Below are positions 53,422-61,979 of a DNA stretch of 64,000 bases, in pieces. Each line of letters begins with the position of its first letter. The first letter of the stretch is position 1. This DNA comes from Streptomyces sp. NBC_00708. Its GTDB lineage: Bacteria; Actinomycetota; Actinomycetes; Streptomycetales; Streptomycetaceae. Below the pieces are notes generated by a model that worked only from the letters and a program-made list of their open reading frames with translations, was not told the DNA's origin and ran no database searches. Both the position numbers and the translations under genes were made by a program. The stretch is taken from the NCBI GenBank assembly GCA_036226585.1, contig CP108997.1, forward strand, positions 62,001 to 126,000, given 5' to 3'.

Positions 53422-53559
53422 CCACCGCCACGACCCGGCACTTTCGCCTCGGTACCCGGCCCAGCCCGATGGCCATGGAACAGACCGGCCGCTTCGCCGA
53501 GTTGTTCCGCGCCCGCCCGCCGGCCCCTCACCCCCGTTGCCGACGACGGCTTCGCCTGA
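53418..53559 (+). pseudogene. hemC-like fragment (hydroxymethylbilane synthase N-terminus)
   Basis: The GTG at 53418 overlaps the methyltransferase stop. The frame reads HFRLGTRPSPMAMEQTGRFA and ELFRARPP, the first strand and helix of hydroxymethylbilane synthase. It then loses similarity, while a neighbouring frame continues LTPVADDGFA and stops at 53557-53559. I read it as an N-terminal remnant with a frameshift, ended by the convergent RmlD-like gene. About 45 residues remain of roughly 310. Confidence 0.6.
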
Positions 53560-53568
53560 GCATGCCGG

Positions 53569-54411
53569 TCAGCGCTGCTGCGTGCCGTTCCCGTTCAGGA
53601 ACGCGCGGGCGCCGCGAAGCCGGGTACGCAGCTTCTGCTGGGTCGCGCGGCTGTCGAGCCGTACGTCGAGGCCGCCGGGCAGTCCGGTGTCGGCGCGGCG
53701 TGCGGAGGGGAGCCGTGCCGGGTCCAGTCCGTCGCGGCGGGCGATGAGCTCACCCAGTTCATGGCGGCTCACGGCGTCCGTGCCGGCGAGATGGAACACG
53801 CCGGTGGCATCGGAGCGGGCGATCTCCCACAGGGCGGCGGCCAGGTCCTCCACGTGCACGGGGCAGCGGATGTCGTCGGTGAACAGGGCACCTTGCCGGG
53901 TTCCGGTCGCCAGGTCGTGGACCAGTCGCTCGTGCTCCGACAGGCCTTTCCCGATGATCAGCGAGGTACGGGCGACGACCGCGTCAGGGCACAGGAGGCG
54001 GACGGCGGTCTCGGCGGCCGCCTTCGCGGCCCCGTACGGGGTGAGCGGATCCGGAAGGCACGATTCGTCGTGCCAGTCGCGGGTCGTGCCGGAGAACACC
54101 GCGTCGCTGGAGACGTGCACCAGGCGGGCACCGTGACGGGCCGCGGCCTGGGCGAGGCGGATGCCGCCCTCCGCGGTGACCGCCCAGTCCGGGCCGCCAC
54201 TCGTCGCGTTGATCACCACGGCCGGAGCCACCGCGGCGAGGACATCCTGCAAGCGGGTCGGGTCGCGGAGGTCCAGGTGGTGCCACGCCGCCCCGTCGTT
54301 CTTGCCGGGACCGGAACAGAACGTGGCGGCCGGGCGCACACCCGCGGATCCCGCCTGGCGAACGAGTTCGGCCCCCAAGAAGCCGCTGCCACCGATGATC
54401 AGCACAGTCAT
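53569..54411 (-). CDS. RmlD-like NAD(P)-dependent sugar/epimerase-family reductase
   Basis: 280 residues, extended SDR. Glycine motif IIGGSGFLGAE, VINATSG, the Ser in HVSSDAVF and the YxxxK pair in PYGAAKAAAE define the active site. It is like dTDP-4-dehydrorhamnose reductases but stands without other nucleotide-sugar genes. Product uncertain. Confidence 0.88.
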   Translation of the reverse strand: MTVLIIGGSGFLGAELVRQAGSAGVRPAATFCSGPGKNDGAAWHHLDLRDPTRLQDVLAAVAPAVVINATSGGPDWAVTAEGGIRLAQAAARHGARLVHVSSDAVFSGTTRDWHDESCLPDPLTPYGAAKAAAETAVRLLCPDAVVARTSLIIGKGLSEHERLVHDLATGTRQGALFTDDIRCPVHVEDLAAALWEIARSDATGVFHLAGTDAVSRHELGELIARRDGLDPARLPSARRADTGLPGGLDVRLDSRATQQKLRTRLRGARAFLNGNGTQQR

Positions 54412-54629
54412 GACGCCCCACGCTACGGGCGGGCCCGTCGGTCCGGGGCACCTTCCCCGAGATCAGAAGCGCGACGGAATACTGCGTCTGCCCGTGCGCC
54501 CGCTGCGACACGCACCGATTCCTGTGCCGCGATTCAGTACGCGTGCGTCACAACCGGCTGCTGGCAGCCGCCTGCGGCGGAGGCCCCGATAGAGTCGGTC
54601 TCCGGACTCGTACACGTGGGGGCGCAGCA

Positions 54630-55142
54630 GTGACGACGGACGTGACGCCCGAACTGGCCGAGGCGATTCAGCGTGGCTACGACCAGCGCGACCGGGCGAA
54701 CATGGCGCCGACGATCGCCTACTTCCAGGCTCTGCTCGCCGAACACCCGGACCATCCGGTCCTCGTGTACGAGGTGGGTGGCGCCTACGACACCGCGGGG
54801 CAGGAGGAGACGGCGCGCGGCTACTACGAGCGCGCGCTCGCTCTTGGACTCGGCGGTGATGTCCTGCGCCGGTGCCTGTGCCAGTACGCCAGCACCTTGA
54901 GGTGGCTGGGCGAGTTGGACGAGTCGCTGGCGGTGCTCGACCGCGCTCGCAGGGAGTTTCCCGACTCCGATTCCGTACGCGTCTTCCGTGCCCTGACCCT
55001 CAACGACGCCCAGCGGCCGGATGAGGCGGTGGCCGACCTGCTGACTGTCGTCACCGGGCACGCCGAGGTCACCGACCTCGGGCGGTGGGCGGTCGGGCTG
55101 CGCGGCCTCGCCCAGTGGCTCGCCGACGGCCGCCCCGAGTAG
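54630..55142 (+). CDS. TPR-repeat protein
   Basis: 170 residues from a GTG with GGGGG upstream. Helical repeats of TPR type are visible (HPVLVYEVGGAYDTAGQEET, ARGYYERALALG, YASTLRWLGELDESLAVLDR, VRVFRALTLNDAQRPDEAVA). Probably a small scaffold; such genes are widespread in actinomycetes and bacilli with no fixed role. Confidence 0.85.
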   Translation: MTTDVTPELAEAIQRGYDQRDRANMAPTIAYFQALLAEHPDHPVLVYEVGGAYDTAGQEETARGYYERALALGLGGDVLRRCLCQYASTLRWLGELDESLAVLDRARREFPDSDSVRVFRALTLNDAQRPDEAVADLLTVVTGHAEVTDLGRWAVGLRGLAQWLADGRPE

Positions 55143-55168
55143 GAACAGCCGGCTGCGGAGGCCGCGTA

Positions 55169-55894
55169 TCACTCCGTCAAAGGCACGCATTCGGCGAGCA
55201 GGCCGACGACATCGCCCCAGGCTCGCCGCGCGTGCCCTGGGTGGTAGCCGACGCCGGGGACCGTGGGGTGGTCGACCGTCGGGTGGTGGAAGGCGTGCAG
55301 GGCGCCGCCGTAGACCGCGAGCCGCCAGTCGACGCCCGCGGCCTGCATCTCGGCGGTGAACGCCTCACGCTGTGCGGGCGGCATGATCGGGTCCTGGGAC
55401 CCGACCCCGGCCCATACGGGGCAGCGAATGCGTGCCGCCTCGCCCGGCCGGCCCGTGGTCAGTGCGTTGAGGGTGCCGATCGCGCGCAGGTCGGCGCCAT
55501 CGCGCCCGAGTTCCAGCGCGATCGCTCCCCCGGTGCCGTACCCGATCGCGGCGATCCGCTCGGGGTCGGTCCGCGGTTCGGCGCGCAACACGTCCAGCGC
55601 CGCATGGCCGATGGCTCGCATCCGGTCGGGGTCACCGAGCAAAGGCAGGCAACGGGCCAGCATTTCCTGCGGGTCGCCCACATAGCGCCCGCCGTGGAGG
55701 TCGAAGGCCAGCGCCACGTAACCCAGTTCGGCCAGAGCCTCGGCCCGGCGACGCTCGACATCGCTGAGCCCCATGCCTTCAGGTCCGATCAGAACTGCGG
55801 GGCGACGCCCGGCCCCGGCCGGGAGCGCGAGGTGCCCGACCATCGTCAGACCGTCCGCCGGGTACTCGACCGTGCGCGTGGTAATCGTCGTCAT
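55169..55894 (-). CDS. Dienelactone-hydrolase-like protein lacking the nucleophile
   Basis: 241 residues with the dienelactone hydrolase fold: acid D168 (GSQDPIMPP) and H200 (ALHAFHH). The nucleophile elbow reads GYGTGG, so G120 replaces the catalytic Cys or Ser. It is therefore either inactive as a hydrolase, a binding protein, or a subfamily that uses another residue. The ATG at 55894 was chosen because the fold begins there. It stands alone. Confidence 0.88.
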   Translation of the reverse strand: MTTITTRTVEYPADGLTMVGHLALPAGAGRRPAVLIGPEGMGLSDVERRRAEALAELGYVALAFDLHGGRYVGDPQEMLARCLPLLGDPDRMRAIGHAALDVLRAEPRTDPERIAAIGYGTGGAIALELGRDGADLRAIGTLNALTTGRPGEAARIRCPVWAGVGSQDPIMPPAQREAFTAEMQAAGVDWRLAVYGGALHAFHHPTVDHPTVPGVGYHPGHARRAWGDVVGLLAECVPLTE

Positions 55895-56038
55895 GGGAAT
55901 CGACCGTAATGATCTCCGCGACCGCACGGGCCGGGGTTCGCCGCCGGCGGAACAGCGGGAGTGCGATCCGGAATGCGGCGGTGGCTCGCCGGATCCGTCA
56001 CCGCCCCCGTTCCACGACGGCTCGGCCTTCAGCGGGTG

Positions 56039-56905
56039 TCACAGATCGTCCAGTCGCTCAATCACTGTGTCGAGTGTCGGCCACGGTGGACCCTCGCGCA
56101 GCAGGCGCAGGAGTACTTCCCCGAACCGCCTCCCTTTCGGGAACTGGTCGCCACGCTCCCATCGCCACGCGGCGACCATGGCGATGACGAGTTGCCGGCA
56201 GTCGTCCAGCAGCCCCTGGTCAATGCCTGGGTACTGCTCACCGACCGCCTCGGGAACATGTGCCAGATCGAATGCGAGGGGACCACGGCAGCACGTTTCG
56301 AAATCGATGAACAAGGGGCCGTTCTCCGTGCCGAGCACGTTGCCCGGATGCGGTTCACCGTGGAGCAGCTGCTCCGCGGCGCCGCGTTCGTCGATCGCAC
56401 GACGCAGGCTTGCGAGCCTGCTGCCGAGGAACGCGCGGTCCGGGTCGGCGAGTTCCGGCGAGCGAGTCCGGTCGGCGACGATCTCCTCCGCTTCAGTGAT
56501 CCGGTCCGTGAACCTCGGGCTCGGCACCTCGACCTCGCGCATGCCGTGGTGCAGCCGCTCCAGCGCCTTGGCGTAGTCGGCGGGCGACATGGGCGGTGTT
56601 ACGGGCCCGTAGTACGTCCACAGCGTGATGGCGAAGCCGTCGTGCGTATACACACGCGGCTCCACCCGTGGCTCCAAGGGGCACACCGGGCCTTTGACCT
56701 CGGTGAGTCGCTGAGCGAGGTCGACCTCGAACTGTGCGACCTCTTGCCCCACGAATGCGACGCGGGCAAAGACATCGCACGGCATCAACCGCAGTGCCAG
56801 CTTGTTGGAGTTGTGCAGAACGCTTGCCTGACGGGCCGGCAGGCCGAGCGACGCGGCGACCGAAGTCGCAGCTGTGATCGCCCGCGTGACGTCGGTCGTA
56901 TCCAC
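56039..56905 (-). CDS. Aminoglycoside-phosphotransferase-fold kinase
   Basis: 288 residues from a GTG at 56905. The APH signature is LLHGEPHPGNVLG (HGxxxxxN), and the metal Asp is in FIDFETCCRGPLAFDLAHVP. It is the phosphotransferase-enzyme family; the substrate could be a small amino-alcohol or sugar. The 144 nt to the next gene on the same strand contain nothing notable. Confidence 0.88.
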   Translation of the reverse strand: MDTTDVTRAITAATSVAASLGLPARQASVLHNSNKLALRLMPCDVFARVAFVGQEVAQFEVDLAQRLTEVKGPVCPLEPRVEPRVYTHDGFAITLWTYYGPVTPPMSPADYAKALERLHHGMREVEVPSPRFTDRITEAEEIVADRTRSPELADPDRAFLGSRLASLRRAIDERGAAEQLLHGEPHPGNVLGTENGPLFIDFETCCRGPLAFDLAHVPEAVGEQYPGIDQGLLDDCRQLVIAMVAAWRWERGDQFPKGRRFGEVLLRLLREGPPWPTLDTVIERLDDL

Positions 56906-56985
56906 CCTCGCATCCTCACACGGACGAGCGAGCACGATGCCGGTCATCGCGGCCCGCGGCCAACTGCCAGGTTCACCCGCCCCGG

Positions 56986-57747
56986 CTACTCCCCGGGCAC
57001 CCAGGCGATCAGCTGCTCGAACACCTGCGGGTCGCCCTCGATCTTCAGGTCGCTCAGCGTGCGGCGGCCCCAGACGAAGAGCAGTAGTTGCTCGGCCGTG
57101 CCCGTGGCCGACGCGGATGCGGGCGCGGCGTCGTCCGTGAGGGGTGCGGGCCAGGCACCGGTGTCGTCCAGGGTGAGGAGCCAGGAGCGGCCCTCGGTGG
57201 CGTGGTAGTGGATGGTGGCCGGCTCGTGCGGCCAGGCCACCGGGGTGGAGTTGCACGTGTCGAGGAATTCGGCCACGCCGTCGAGCGCGACGTCCGGGGG
57301 CATCGGCTGTACGGCGCCCGCGGCGAGCTGGGCGTCGTACGTGTGCACCAGCACCTCGTGCACCCGGCGCCGGGCAACGCCCCGGGCGGTCGCCGGTGAC
57401 ACGCCGGCGCTCCACCAGGTCCAGCACTCGCGTTCCGGGCCGGCCTCGCGCAGTGTGCTCAGCAGCAGTTCGTTCGACTCGGTGTACCAGGCCGGCAGCG
57501 CGTCGGGCTCGCCCGGTGCCTCCACCGCGTCCCTGGCCGGCGGCGAACCGGCCGGGCCTGCCGCGACGATCGCGGCCCACCAGCGCTGGCCCGTACCCAG
57601 GTGCCGCACGAGATCGGACAACGTCCACCCCGGGCAGGACGGCACCGGCGCGTCGAAGCCGGGTGCGGCGGCAACCGCACTTCGGAACGCGGCGGACCGC
57701 TCGTCGATCAGTCGGAGCAGGGCGGAATACTCAAGACTCTCTGTCAC
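56986..57747 (-). CDS. Maleylpyruvate-isomerase-type (DinB-fold) mycothiol-dependent protein
   Basis: 253 residues: the N-terminal helical DinB/MDMPI domain (VPSCPGWTLSDLVRHLGTGQRWW, here SCPGWT plus HLG) and a C-terminal MDMPI_C part (VWGRRTLSDLKIEGD). Typical actinomycete TIGR03083-type protein, possibly mycothiol- and metal-dependent. It lies 80 nt upstream of the kinase gene on the same strand. Confidence 0.88.
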   Translation of the reverse strand: MTESLEYSALLRLIDERSAAFRSAVAAAPGFDAPVPSCPGWTLSDLVRHLGTGQRWWAAIVAAGPAGSPPARDAVEAPGEPDALPAWYTESNELLLSTLREAGPERECWTWWSAGVSPATARGVARRRVHEVLVHTYDAQLAAGAVQPMPPDVALDGVAEFLDTCNSTPVAWPHEPATIHYHATEGRSWLLTLDDTGAWPAPLTDDAAPASASATGTAEQLLLFVWGRRTLSDLKIEGDPQVFEQLIAWVPGE

Positions 57748-57784
57748 CTCGCTTGGGTATCACTCCAGTCCAGGCGACCGCATC

Positions 57785-58693
57785 TCATTTTCCCGGCTGC
57801 CGGCTCCTCTTCGGGACGGCGGCCTGTTCGCGGAGTGCGTCGACGGCGATGCGGGCGGCGGTGCCGATCACCGCGTCGGCGGCGGGCACGATCGCCGCGG
57901 TGCTGAGGGTACGGGTGAACACGGCGACGGCGTACTGGCCGCCGTCGGGGTACTCGACGACACCGACCTCGCCGCGCAGGGTCGGGAGCGATCCGGTCTT
58001 GCCGGCCACGTGTACGTCGTCGAAGGGAAAGCCGGAGGCGAGGCGGTGGGGCCAGACCTGCAACGCCATCAGCCGCCTGATAGCGGCTCCGTTTTCGGGG
58101 GTGCAGCCCTTGTCCCGCCAGATCGAGGCGAGGAGCCGGGTGAGTTCGCGCGGGGTGCTGCGGTTGGCCCATGCCGGGTCGAGTGCGCGGAGGCGGGCGA
58201 TGACGTGCGGGTCGGCGAGGGCCTGTGCACCGCCCGCTCCCGCGTCCTGTTTGACGCTGGCCATCATCGCGCCGAAGGAGTGGGTGGCGACGGTCCGGGT
58301 GAGGCCGAGGTCCGCGGCCGTACGGTTCACGGCGTCGAGGCCGACGCGGTCCAGGAGCAGGTCGGCGGCGGCGTTGTCGCTGACGGCCATCATCAGGTAC
58401 GCGAGGTCGCGCAGGGAGAGCCGGGCGGCGTCCAGCATGGCCGCGAGGCCGGTCGGGCCCGCGGAGCGTCCGAGCGGCGGGCAGTCGATCTGCTCGGTGA
58501 GGTCGAGGTCGCCGGCGGCGGCCCGCTCGTGCAGGGTCACGAGCAACGGCAGCTTGTGGATGCTGGCGGTGCACACCACCTCGTCCCCGCATACGTCGAG
58601 TTCGGCGCCGGATTCGATGTCGAGCGCGTGCATCCGGCCGGTGACTCCGGCATCGGTGAAGGCGGCACGGAGAGCGGTGGGTGTGTCGGTCAT
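57785..58693 (-). CDS. Class A beta-lactamase-fold serine hydrolase without signal peptide
   Basis: 302 residues. Active-site motifs S44-I-H-K47 (SxxK), S106-D-N108 and K233-T-G235 are intact. There is no signal peptide (MTDTPTALRAAFTDAGVTG), and I cannot find the omega-loop ExxxN that class A enzymes use for deacylation. It is therefore probably a cytosolic serine hydrolase or penicillin-sensing protein rather than a proven resistance enzyme. Its start overlaps the LysR stop (ATGA), so the two form an operon. Confidence 0.88.
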   Translation of the reverse strand: MTDTPTALRAAFTDAGVTGRMHALDIESGAELDVCGDEVVCTASIHKLPLLVTLHERAAAGDLDLTEQIDCPPLGRSAGPTGLAAMLDAARLSLRDLAYLMMAVSDNAAADLLLDRVGLDAVNRTAADLGLTRTVATHSFGAMMASVKQDAGAGGAQALADPHVIARLRALDPAWANRSTPRELTRLLASIWRDKGCTPENGAAIRRLMALQVWPHRLASGFPFDDVHVAGKTGSLPTLRGEVGVVEYPDGGQYAVAVFTRTLSTAAIVPAADAVIGTAARIAVDALREQAAVPKRSRQPGK

Positions 58694-59649
58694 AGCCAGT
58701 ACTCCGCTGCGGGGCGCAGATACGTCGGACGGGTGGGGGTGTCGGGACGGGCGCCGGCCGTGGTGCGCAACGCGTGCGCGGTGGCGTCGGCGAAGGCGTG
58801 CACCGCGGGGTCACCGTGTCCTCGTGGCCATGCGGCGGAGTGCCGCCAGGCCAGCGGGGCGCCGGCGAGGGGGCGCCACACGAGGTCGGGGGGTGTGGTG
58901 TCGTCCGCGGTGTCGCGCGGGGTGAGGGCGACGGCGGCGGCGGAGAGGACGAGGCCGCGCACGAAGCTGGTGCCTCTGCCGTGCCGGACGGCGGGCGGTG
59001 TGTAGCCGCCGCGCGCGCAGGTGGTCAGCAGGTCGTCGTAGAGCGCGGGGGATCCGGCACGGGGGAAGAGCACCAGGTCGTGTGCGCCGAGCGCCGCGAG
59101 GGGCACTTCGGTGTGCTGTGCGGCGGGTGCGTCGCGGGGCAGCAGGACGCCGAGGTCGCGGCGGAGGACCGGCCCCAGTTCCAGGCCGGTCACCTCGCAG
59201 GGGTGGTGTACGAGACCGACGTCGAGCTCTTGCGACGCGAACCGTTCGAGTTGCTCGGCGGTGGACAGTTCGTGCAGCTCCAGCTCCACCGTGGTGCAGT
59301 TGGCCCGGAATTCGTTCAGCAGAGCGGCGACCGTGGCGCCCGCGATGTCGGGCGGCAGCGCCGCCCGCAGGAGTCCGCTCTCGCCGTCGCGGATACGGAG
59401 GGCCGCGGCGCGCAGTGTGCCGGCGCGGGCGAGGACCTCGCGCGCTTCGGGCAGCAGGAGCGTGCCGGCCTTGGTGAGGACGACCTGGCGGCTGTTCCGG
59501 TCGAAGAGCCGTACCTCAAGCTCCCGCTCCAGGCGCTGGATGCGCTGGGACAGGGGCGGCTGGGCCATGTTCAGGCGGGCCGCCGCACGGCCGAAGTGTG
59601 ACTCTTCTGCAACAGCGACAAAGCATTCCAGGTGCCGGATCAGGTCCAC
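58690..59649 (-). CDS. LysR-family regulator
   Basis: 319 residues from the GTG at 59649 (an in-frame TTG lies 9 nt upstream). The HTH is HFGRAAARLNMAQPPLSQRI and the effector domain is of the usual length. It is cotranscribed with the serine hydrolase and divergent from the penicillin-binding-protein gene at 59735. An AmpR-like response to cell-wall stress is a reasonable guess, but AmpR itself is normally divergent from its beta-lactamase, unlike here. Confidence 0.92.
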   Translation of the reverse strand: MDLIRHLECFVAVAEESHFGRAAARLNMAQPPLSQRIQRLERELEVRLFDRNSRQVVLTKAGTLLLPEAREVLARAGTLRAAALRIRDGESGLLRAALPPDIAGATVAALLNEFRANCTTVELELHELSTAEQLERFASQELDVGLVHHPCEVTGLELGPVLRRDLGVLLPRDAPAAQHTEVPLAALGAHDLVLFPRAGSPALYDDLLTTCARGGYTPPAVRHGRGTSFVRGLVLSAAAVALTPRDTADDTTPPDLVWRPLAGAPLAWRHSAAWPRGHGDPAVHAFADATAHALRTTAGARPDTPTRPTYLRPAAEYWL

Positions 59650-59734
59650 GACCAGCAATCATATCGGTTCTTGATGAATGAGTCAGCCATATCAGACTTG
59701 GACATGTGGTGAGGAATCTTGGTCTCCTCGCGGC

Positions 59735-61357
59735 ATGACACACACATCTGTCCGGGGAAGAAACAGGCGCACCCCGCTCAAGGCGGCCACCGCCGCGGCC
59801 GTGATCCTCGCCGTCGTCGCGGGCGGTGCGTACGCGGCGGAGCTCGGCCCCTTCGACCGCAGTTCCGACGCTCTCGATCCGGCTGCCGACGCACAGGCTC
59901 GTGCCTTTCTCGCCGACTGGTCGGCCGGGCGCTACGACGGCGCGGCAGCGCGTACCACCAACCCCACCAGGGCTCAGGATGTGCTGCGCAATTTCACCTC
60001 GGGCCTGGACATCGACAAGCCTCGCCTGGCGGCGGGTGCCGCGGAGCGCGAGGACGACGGCACCGTACGGGTCCCGTACACCGCGAAGATGCCGGTGAAG
60101 GGGCTGGGCACCTGGACGTACACCTCCCGCGTCCCGCTGCGGGAGGAGAACGGGACCTGGAAGGTCGACTGGGCCCTGGAGCTGGTGCACCCGCACCTGA
60201 GCGACAAGGCGAAGTTCCGTCTGGAGCGCGAGGACACCAGTCCGCCGGAGGTCGCCGACCGGAACGGGAAGTCCCTCGTCGGCAAGGAGTATCCGTCCCT
60301 GCAGCCGTTGCTCGCGCGGATGGCCGGTGCCGACGGGGCGCCGCGCGGCGCGATCCGGCTCGTCGACCGGGTGACCGGGGAGATCGGTGGCACGGAGGCC
60401 ACGTTCGGACAGCGGGCGGACAAGGGCGGCAAGGCCGGAGAGTCGGCGACGAGGACCACGCTGGACGCCGGCTGGCAGTCCGCCGCCGACCGGGCGCTCG
60501 ACGCCGAGTCCGGTGGCCGGAACGCCTCGCTGGTCGCCCTGCGCATCGACAACGGCGAGATCCTGGCCATGGCCAACTCCCCCGCCACCGGCTTCAATCG
60601 GGCCGCCTCGGGGACGTACGCACCCGGCTCCACCTGGAAGATCGTCACGAGCAGTGCGCTGCTGCTGAAGAACGCCGTCACTCCGGACACCGTGGTGGAC
60701 TGTCCCAAGTACCTGACCGTGGGCAAGGAGTTCCACAACGTGGAGACGTCGGAGTTCCACGGCGCCACATTCCGTAAGGACTTCATGGAGTCGTGCAACA
60801 CCGCGTTCATCAGCCTGCGCGGCAAGCTCGGCGCCGGGGAGACGGGCGAGGTGGCGCGCAGATACTTCGGCGTCGGCCAGGAGTGGCACGTGGGCATCCC
60901 CTCGTACGACGGGTCGGTGCCCGTGCCGAAGGACGAGACGGAGAAGGCGGCGGCCATGATCGGGCAGGGCCGCATCCAGGCGAACCCGCTGATCATGGCC
61001 TCGGTCACCGCGACCGCGGCGTCCGGCCGTTTCCACCAGCCGACGATCCTTCCCGGCACCGAGGACAAGACCTCCACCACCGCACTCCCGCAATCCGTGG
61101 TGGCGCAGTTGAACTCGATGATGCGGGCCACGGTGACGGAGGGGACCGCGCATGTCCTGGCCGACCTGCCCGGCGACATCGGGGCGAAGACCGGCACGGC
61201 GGAGGTCTCCGAGGACGAGCCCAACAACGGCTGGCTGGTGGCCCGTCGCGGCAATGTCGCCGTGGCCTGTGTGGTCGAGCAGGGCGTCACGGGCGGCGGC
61301 TCGGCCGGCCCGATCCTGCACCACCTGCTGTCCGCCGTCCCGGACGATCCGTCCTAG
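59735..61357 (+). CDS. MecA-type penicillin-binding protein (transpeptidase)
   Basis: 540 residues from the ATG at 59735. An N-terminal anchor (AATAAAVILAVVAGGAYAA), an NTF2-like MecA_N domain (about 45-165), a dimerisation region and the transpeptidase domain with S299-T-W-K302, S353-C-N355 and K485-T-G487. It is a monofunctional class B PBP acting outside the membrane. It is shorter than MecA-type proteins of about 660 residues because the dimerisation region is compact. It diverges from the LysR/serine hydrolase operon, which suggests shared control. Confidence 0.92.
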   Translation: MTHTSVRGRNRRTPLKAATAAAVILAVVAGGAYAAELGPFDRSSDALDPAADAQARAFLADWSAGRYDGAAARTTNPTRAQDVLRNFTSGLDIDKPRLAAGAAEREDDGTVRVPYTAKMPVKGLGTWTYTSRVPLREENGTWKVDWALELVHPHLSDKAKFRLEREDTSPPEVADRNGKSLVGKEYPSLQPLLARMAGADGAPRGAIRLVDRVTGEIGGTEATFGQRADKGGKAGESATRTTLDAGWQSAADRALDAESGGRNASLVALRIDNGEILAMANSPATGFNRAASGTYAPGSTWKIVTSSALLLKNAVTPDTVVDCPKYLTVGKEFHNVETSEFHGATFRKDFMESCNTAFISLRGKLGAGETGEVARRYFGVGQEWHVGIPSYDGSVPVPKDETEKAAAMIGQGRIQANPLIMASVTATAASGRFHQPTILPGTEDKTSTTALPQSVVAQLNSMMRATVTEGTAHVLADLPGDIGAKTGTAEVSEDEPNNGWLVARRGNVAVACVVEQGVTGGGSAGPILHHLLSAVPDDPS

Positions 61358-61497
61358 CAATCTGCGGCCGGAGAGGAGAAGCCCCTGCTCCGCATCCTCC
61401 TGGCCCCAAAGACGCGAAGCCCCTCCCCCACGCGACATTCGTTCCTATGATCGAATCCGGCTCCCGGTCACCGGGCGCCGTACAGGAGGAGGGGACC

Positions 61498-61869
61498 ATG
61501 TCGCAGGTATCCAGACGGTCGCTGCTGGGGTACACGGGGACGGCCGCGGCCGGCGCGGTGTTCGCGACCGGCGGTACGTCCGAGGCCGCAGGCCGGGACG
61601 AGGCGGGGGACACCACGGCGTCGGCGTCCGCCACGACCCCCGTCGAGTTCATGGACGGATCCGAGTTCAAGGCCGACCACACCATGGCCGAGAGCGACCT
61701 GATGATGGAGATGAGTTTCAAGGTCCGCGTCGACAAGCCGAACGGCTACCCGTCCGCCCAGGACATCACTCCCCTGGAGGTGGCGCAGGCCCTGTCCGCG
61801 CTCGCCCAGTCCAAGGGCTGGCCGCCGCTCACCTTCTACGGCACACCGCCGCCGGCGCCGCTGAACTGA
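61498..61869 (+). CDS. Small Tat-signal protein
   Basis: 123 residues with a strong ribosome site (AGGAGGAGG). Tat signal SRRSLLGYTGTAAAGAVFAT, then a Thr/Ala linker and a compact domain (EFMDGSEFKADHTMAESDLM, MEMSFKVRVDKPNGYPSAQD). No enzyme motif. Exported, probably folded with a cofactor or partner before export. Function unknown. Confidence 0.8.
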   Translation: MSQVSRRSLLGYTGTAAAGAVFATGGTSEAAGRDEAGDTTASASATTPVEFMDGSEFKADHTMAESDLMMEMSFKVRVDKPNGYPSAQDITPLEVAQALSALAQSKGWPPLTFYGTPPPAPLN

Positions 61870-61979
61870 GGCCGGGGGCGCCGGGCCGGGTCGGCCCGGC
61901 CGGTGCCCCGCGTGTCCGGTCGGAGTGCATGGTTCGCCATGGGGGGCGGGCGTACAGGGGTGGGAACGCGAGGATTTCG

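Noticed and set aside
59516..61438. 640-codon minus-strand open frame
   Set aside because: Antisense to the penicillin-binding protein, whose SxxK, SCN and KTG motifs are intact.
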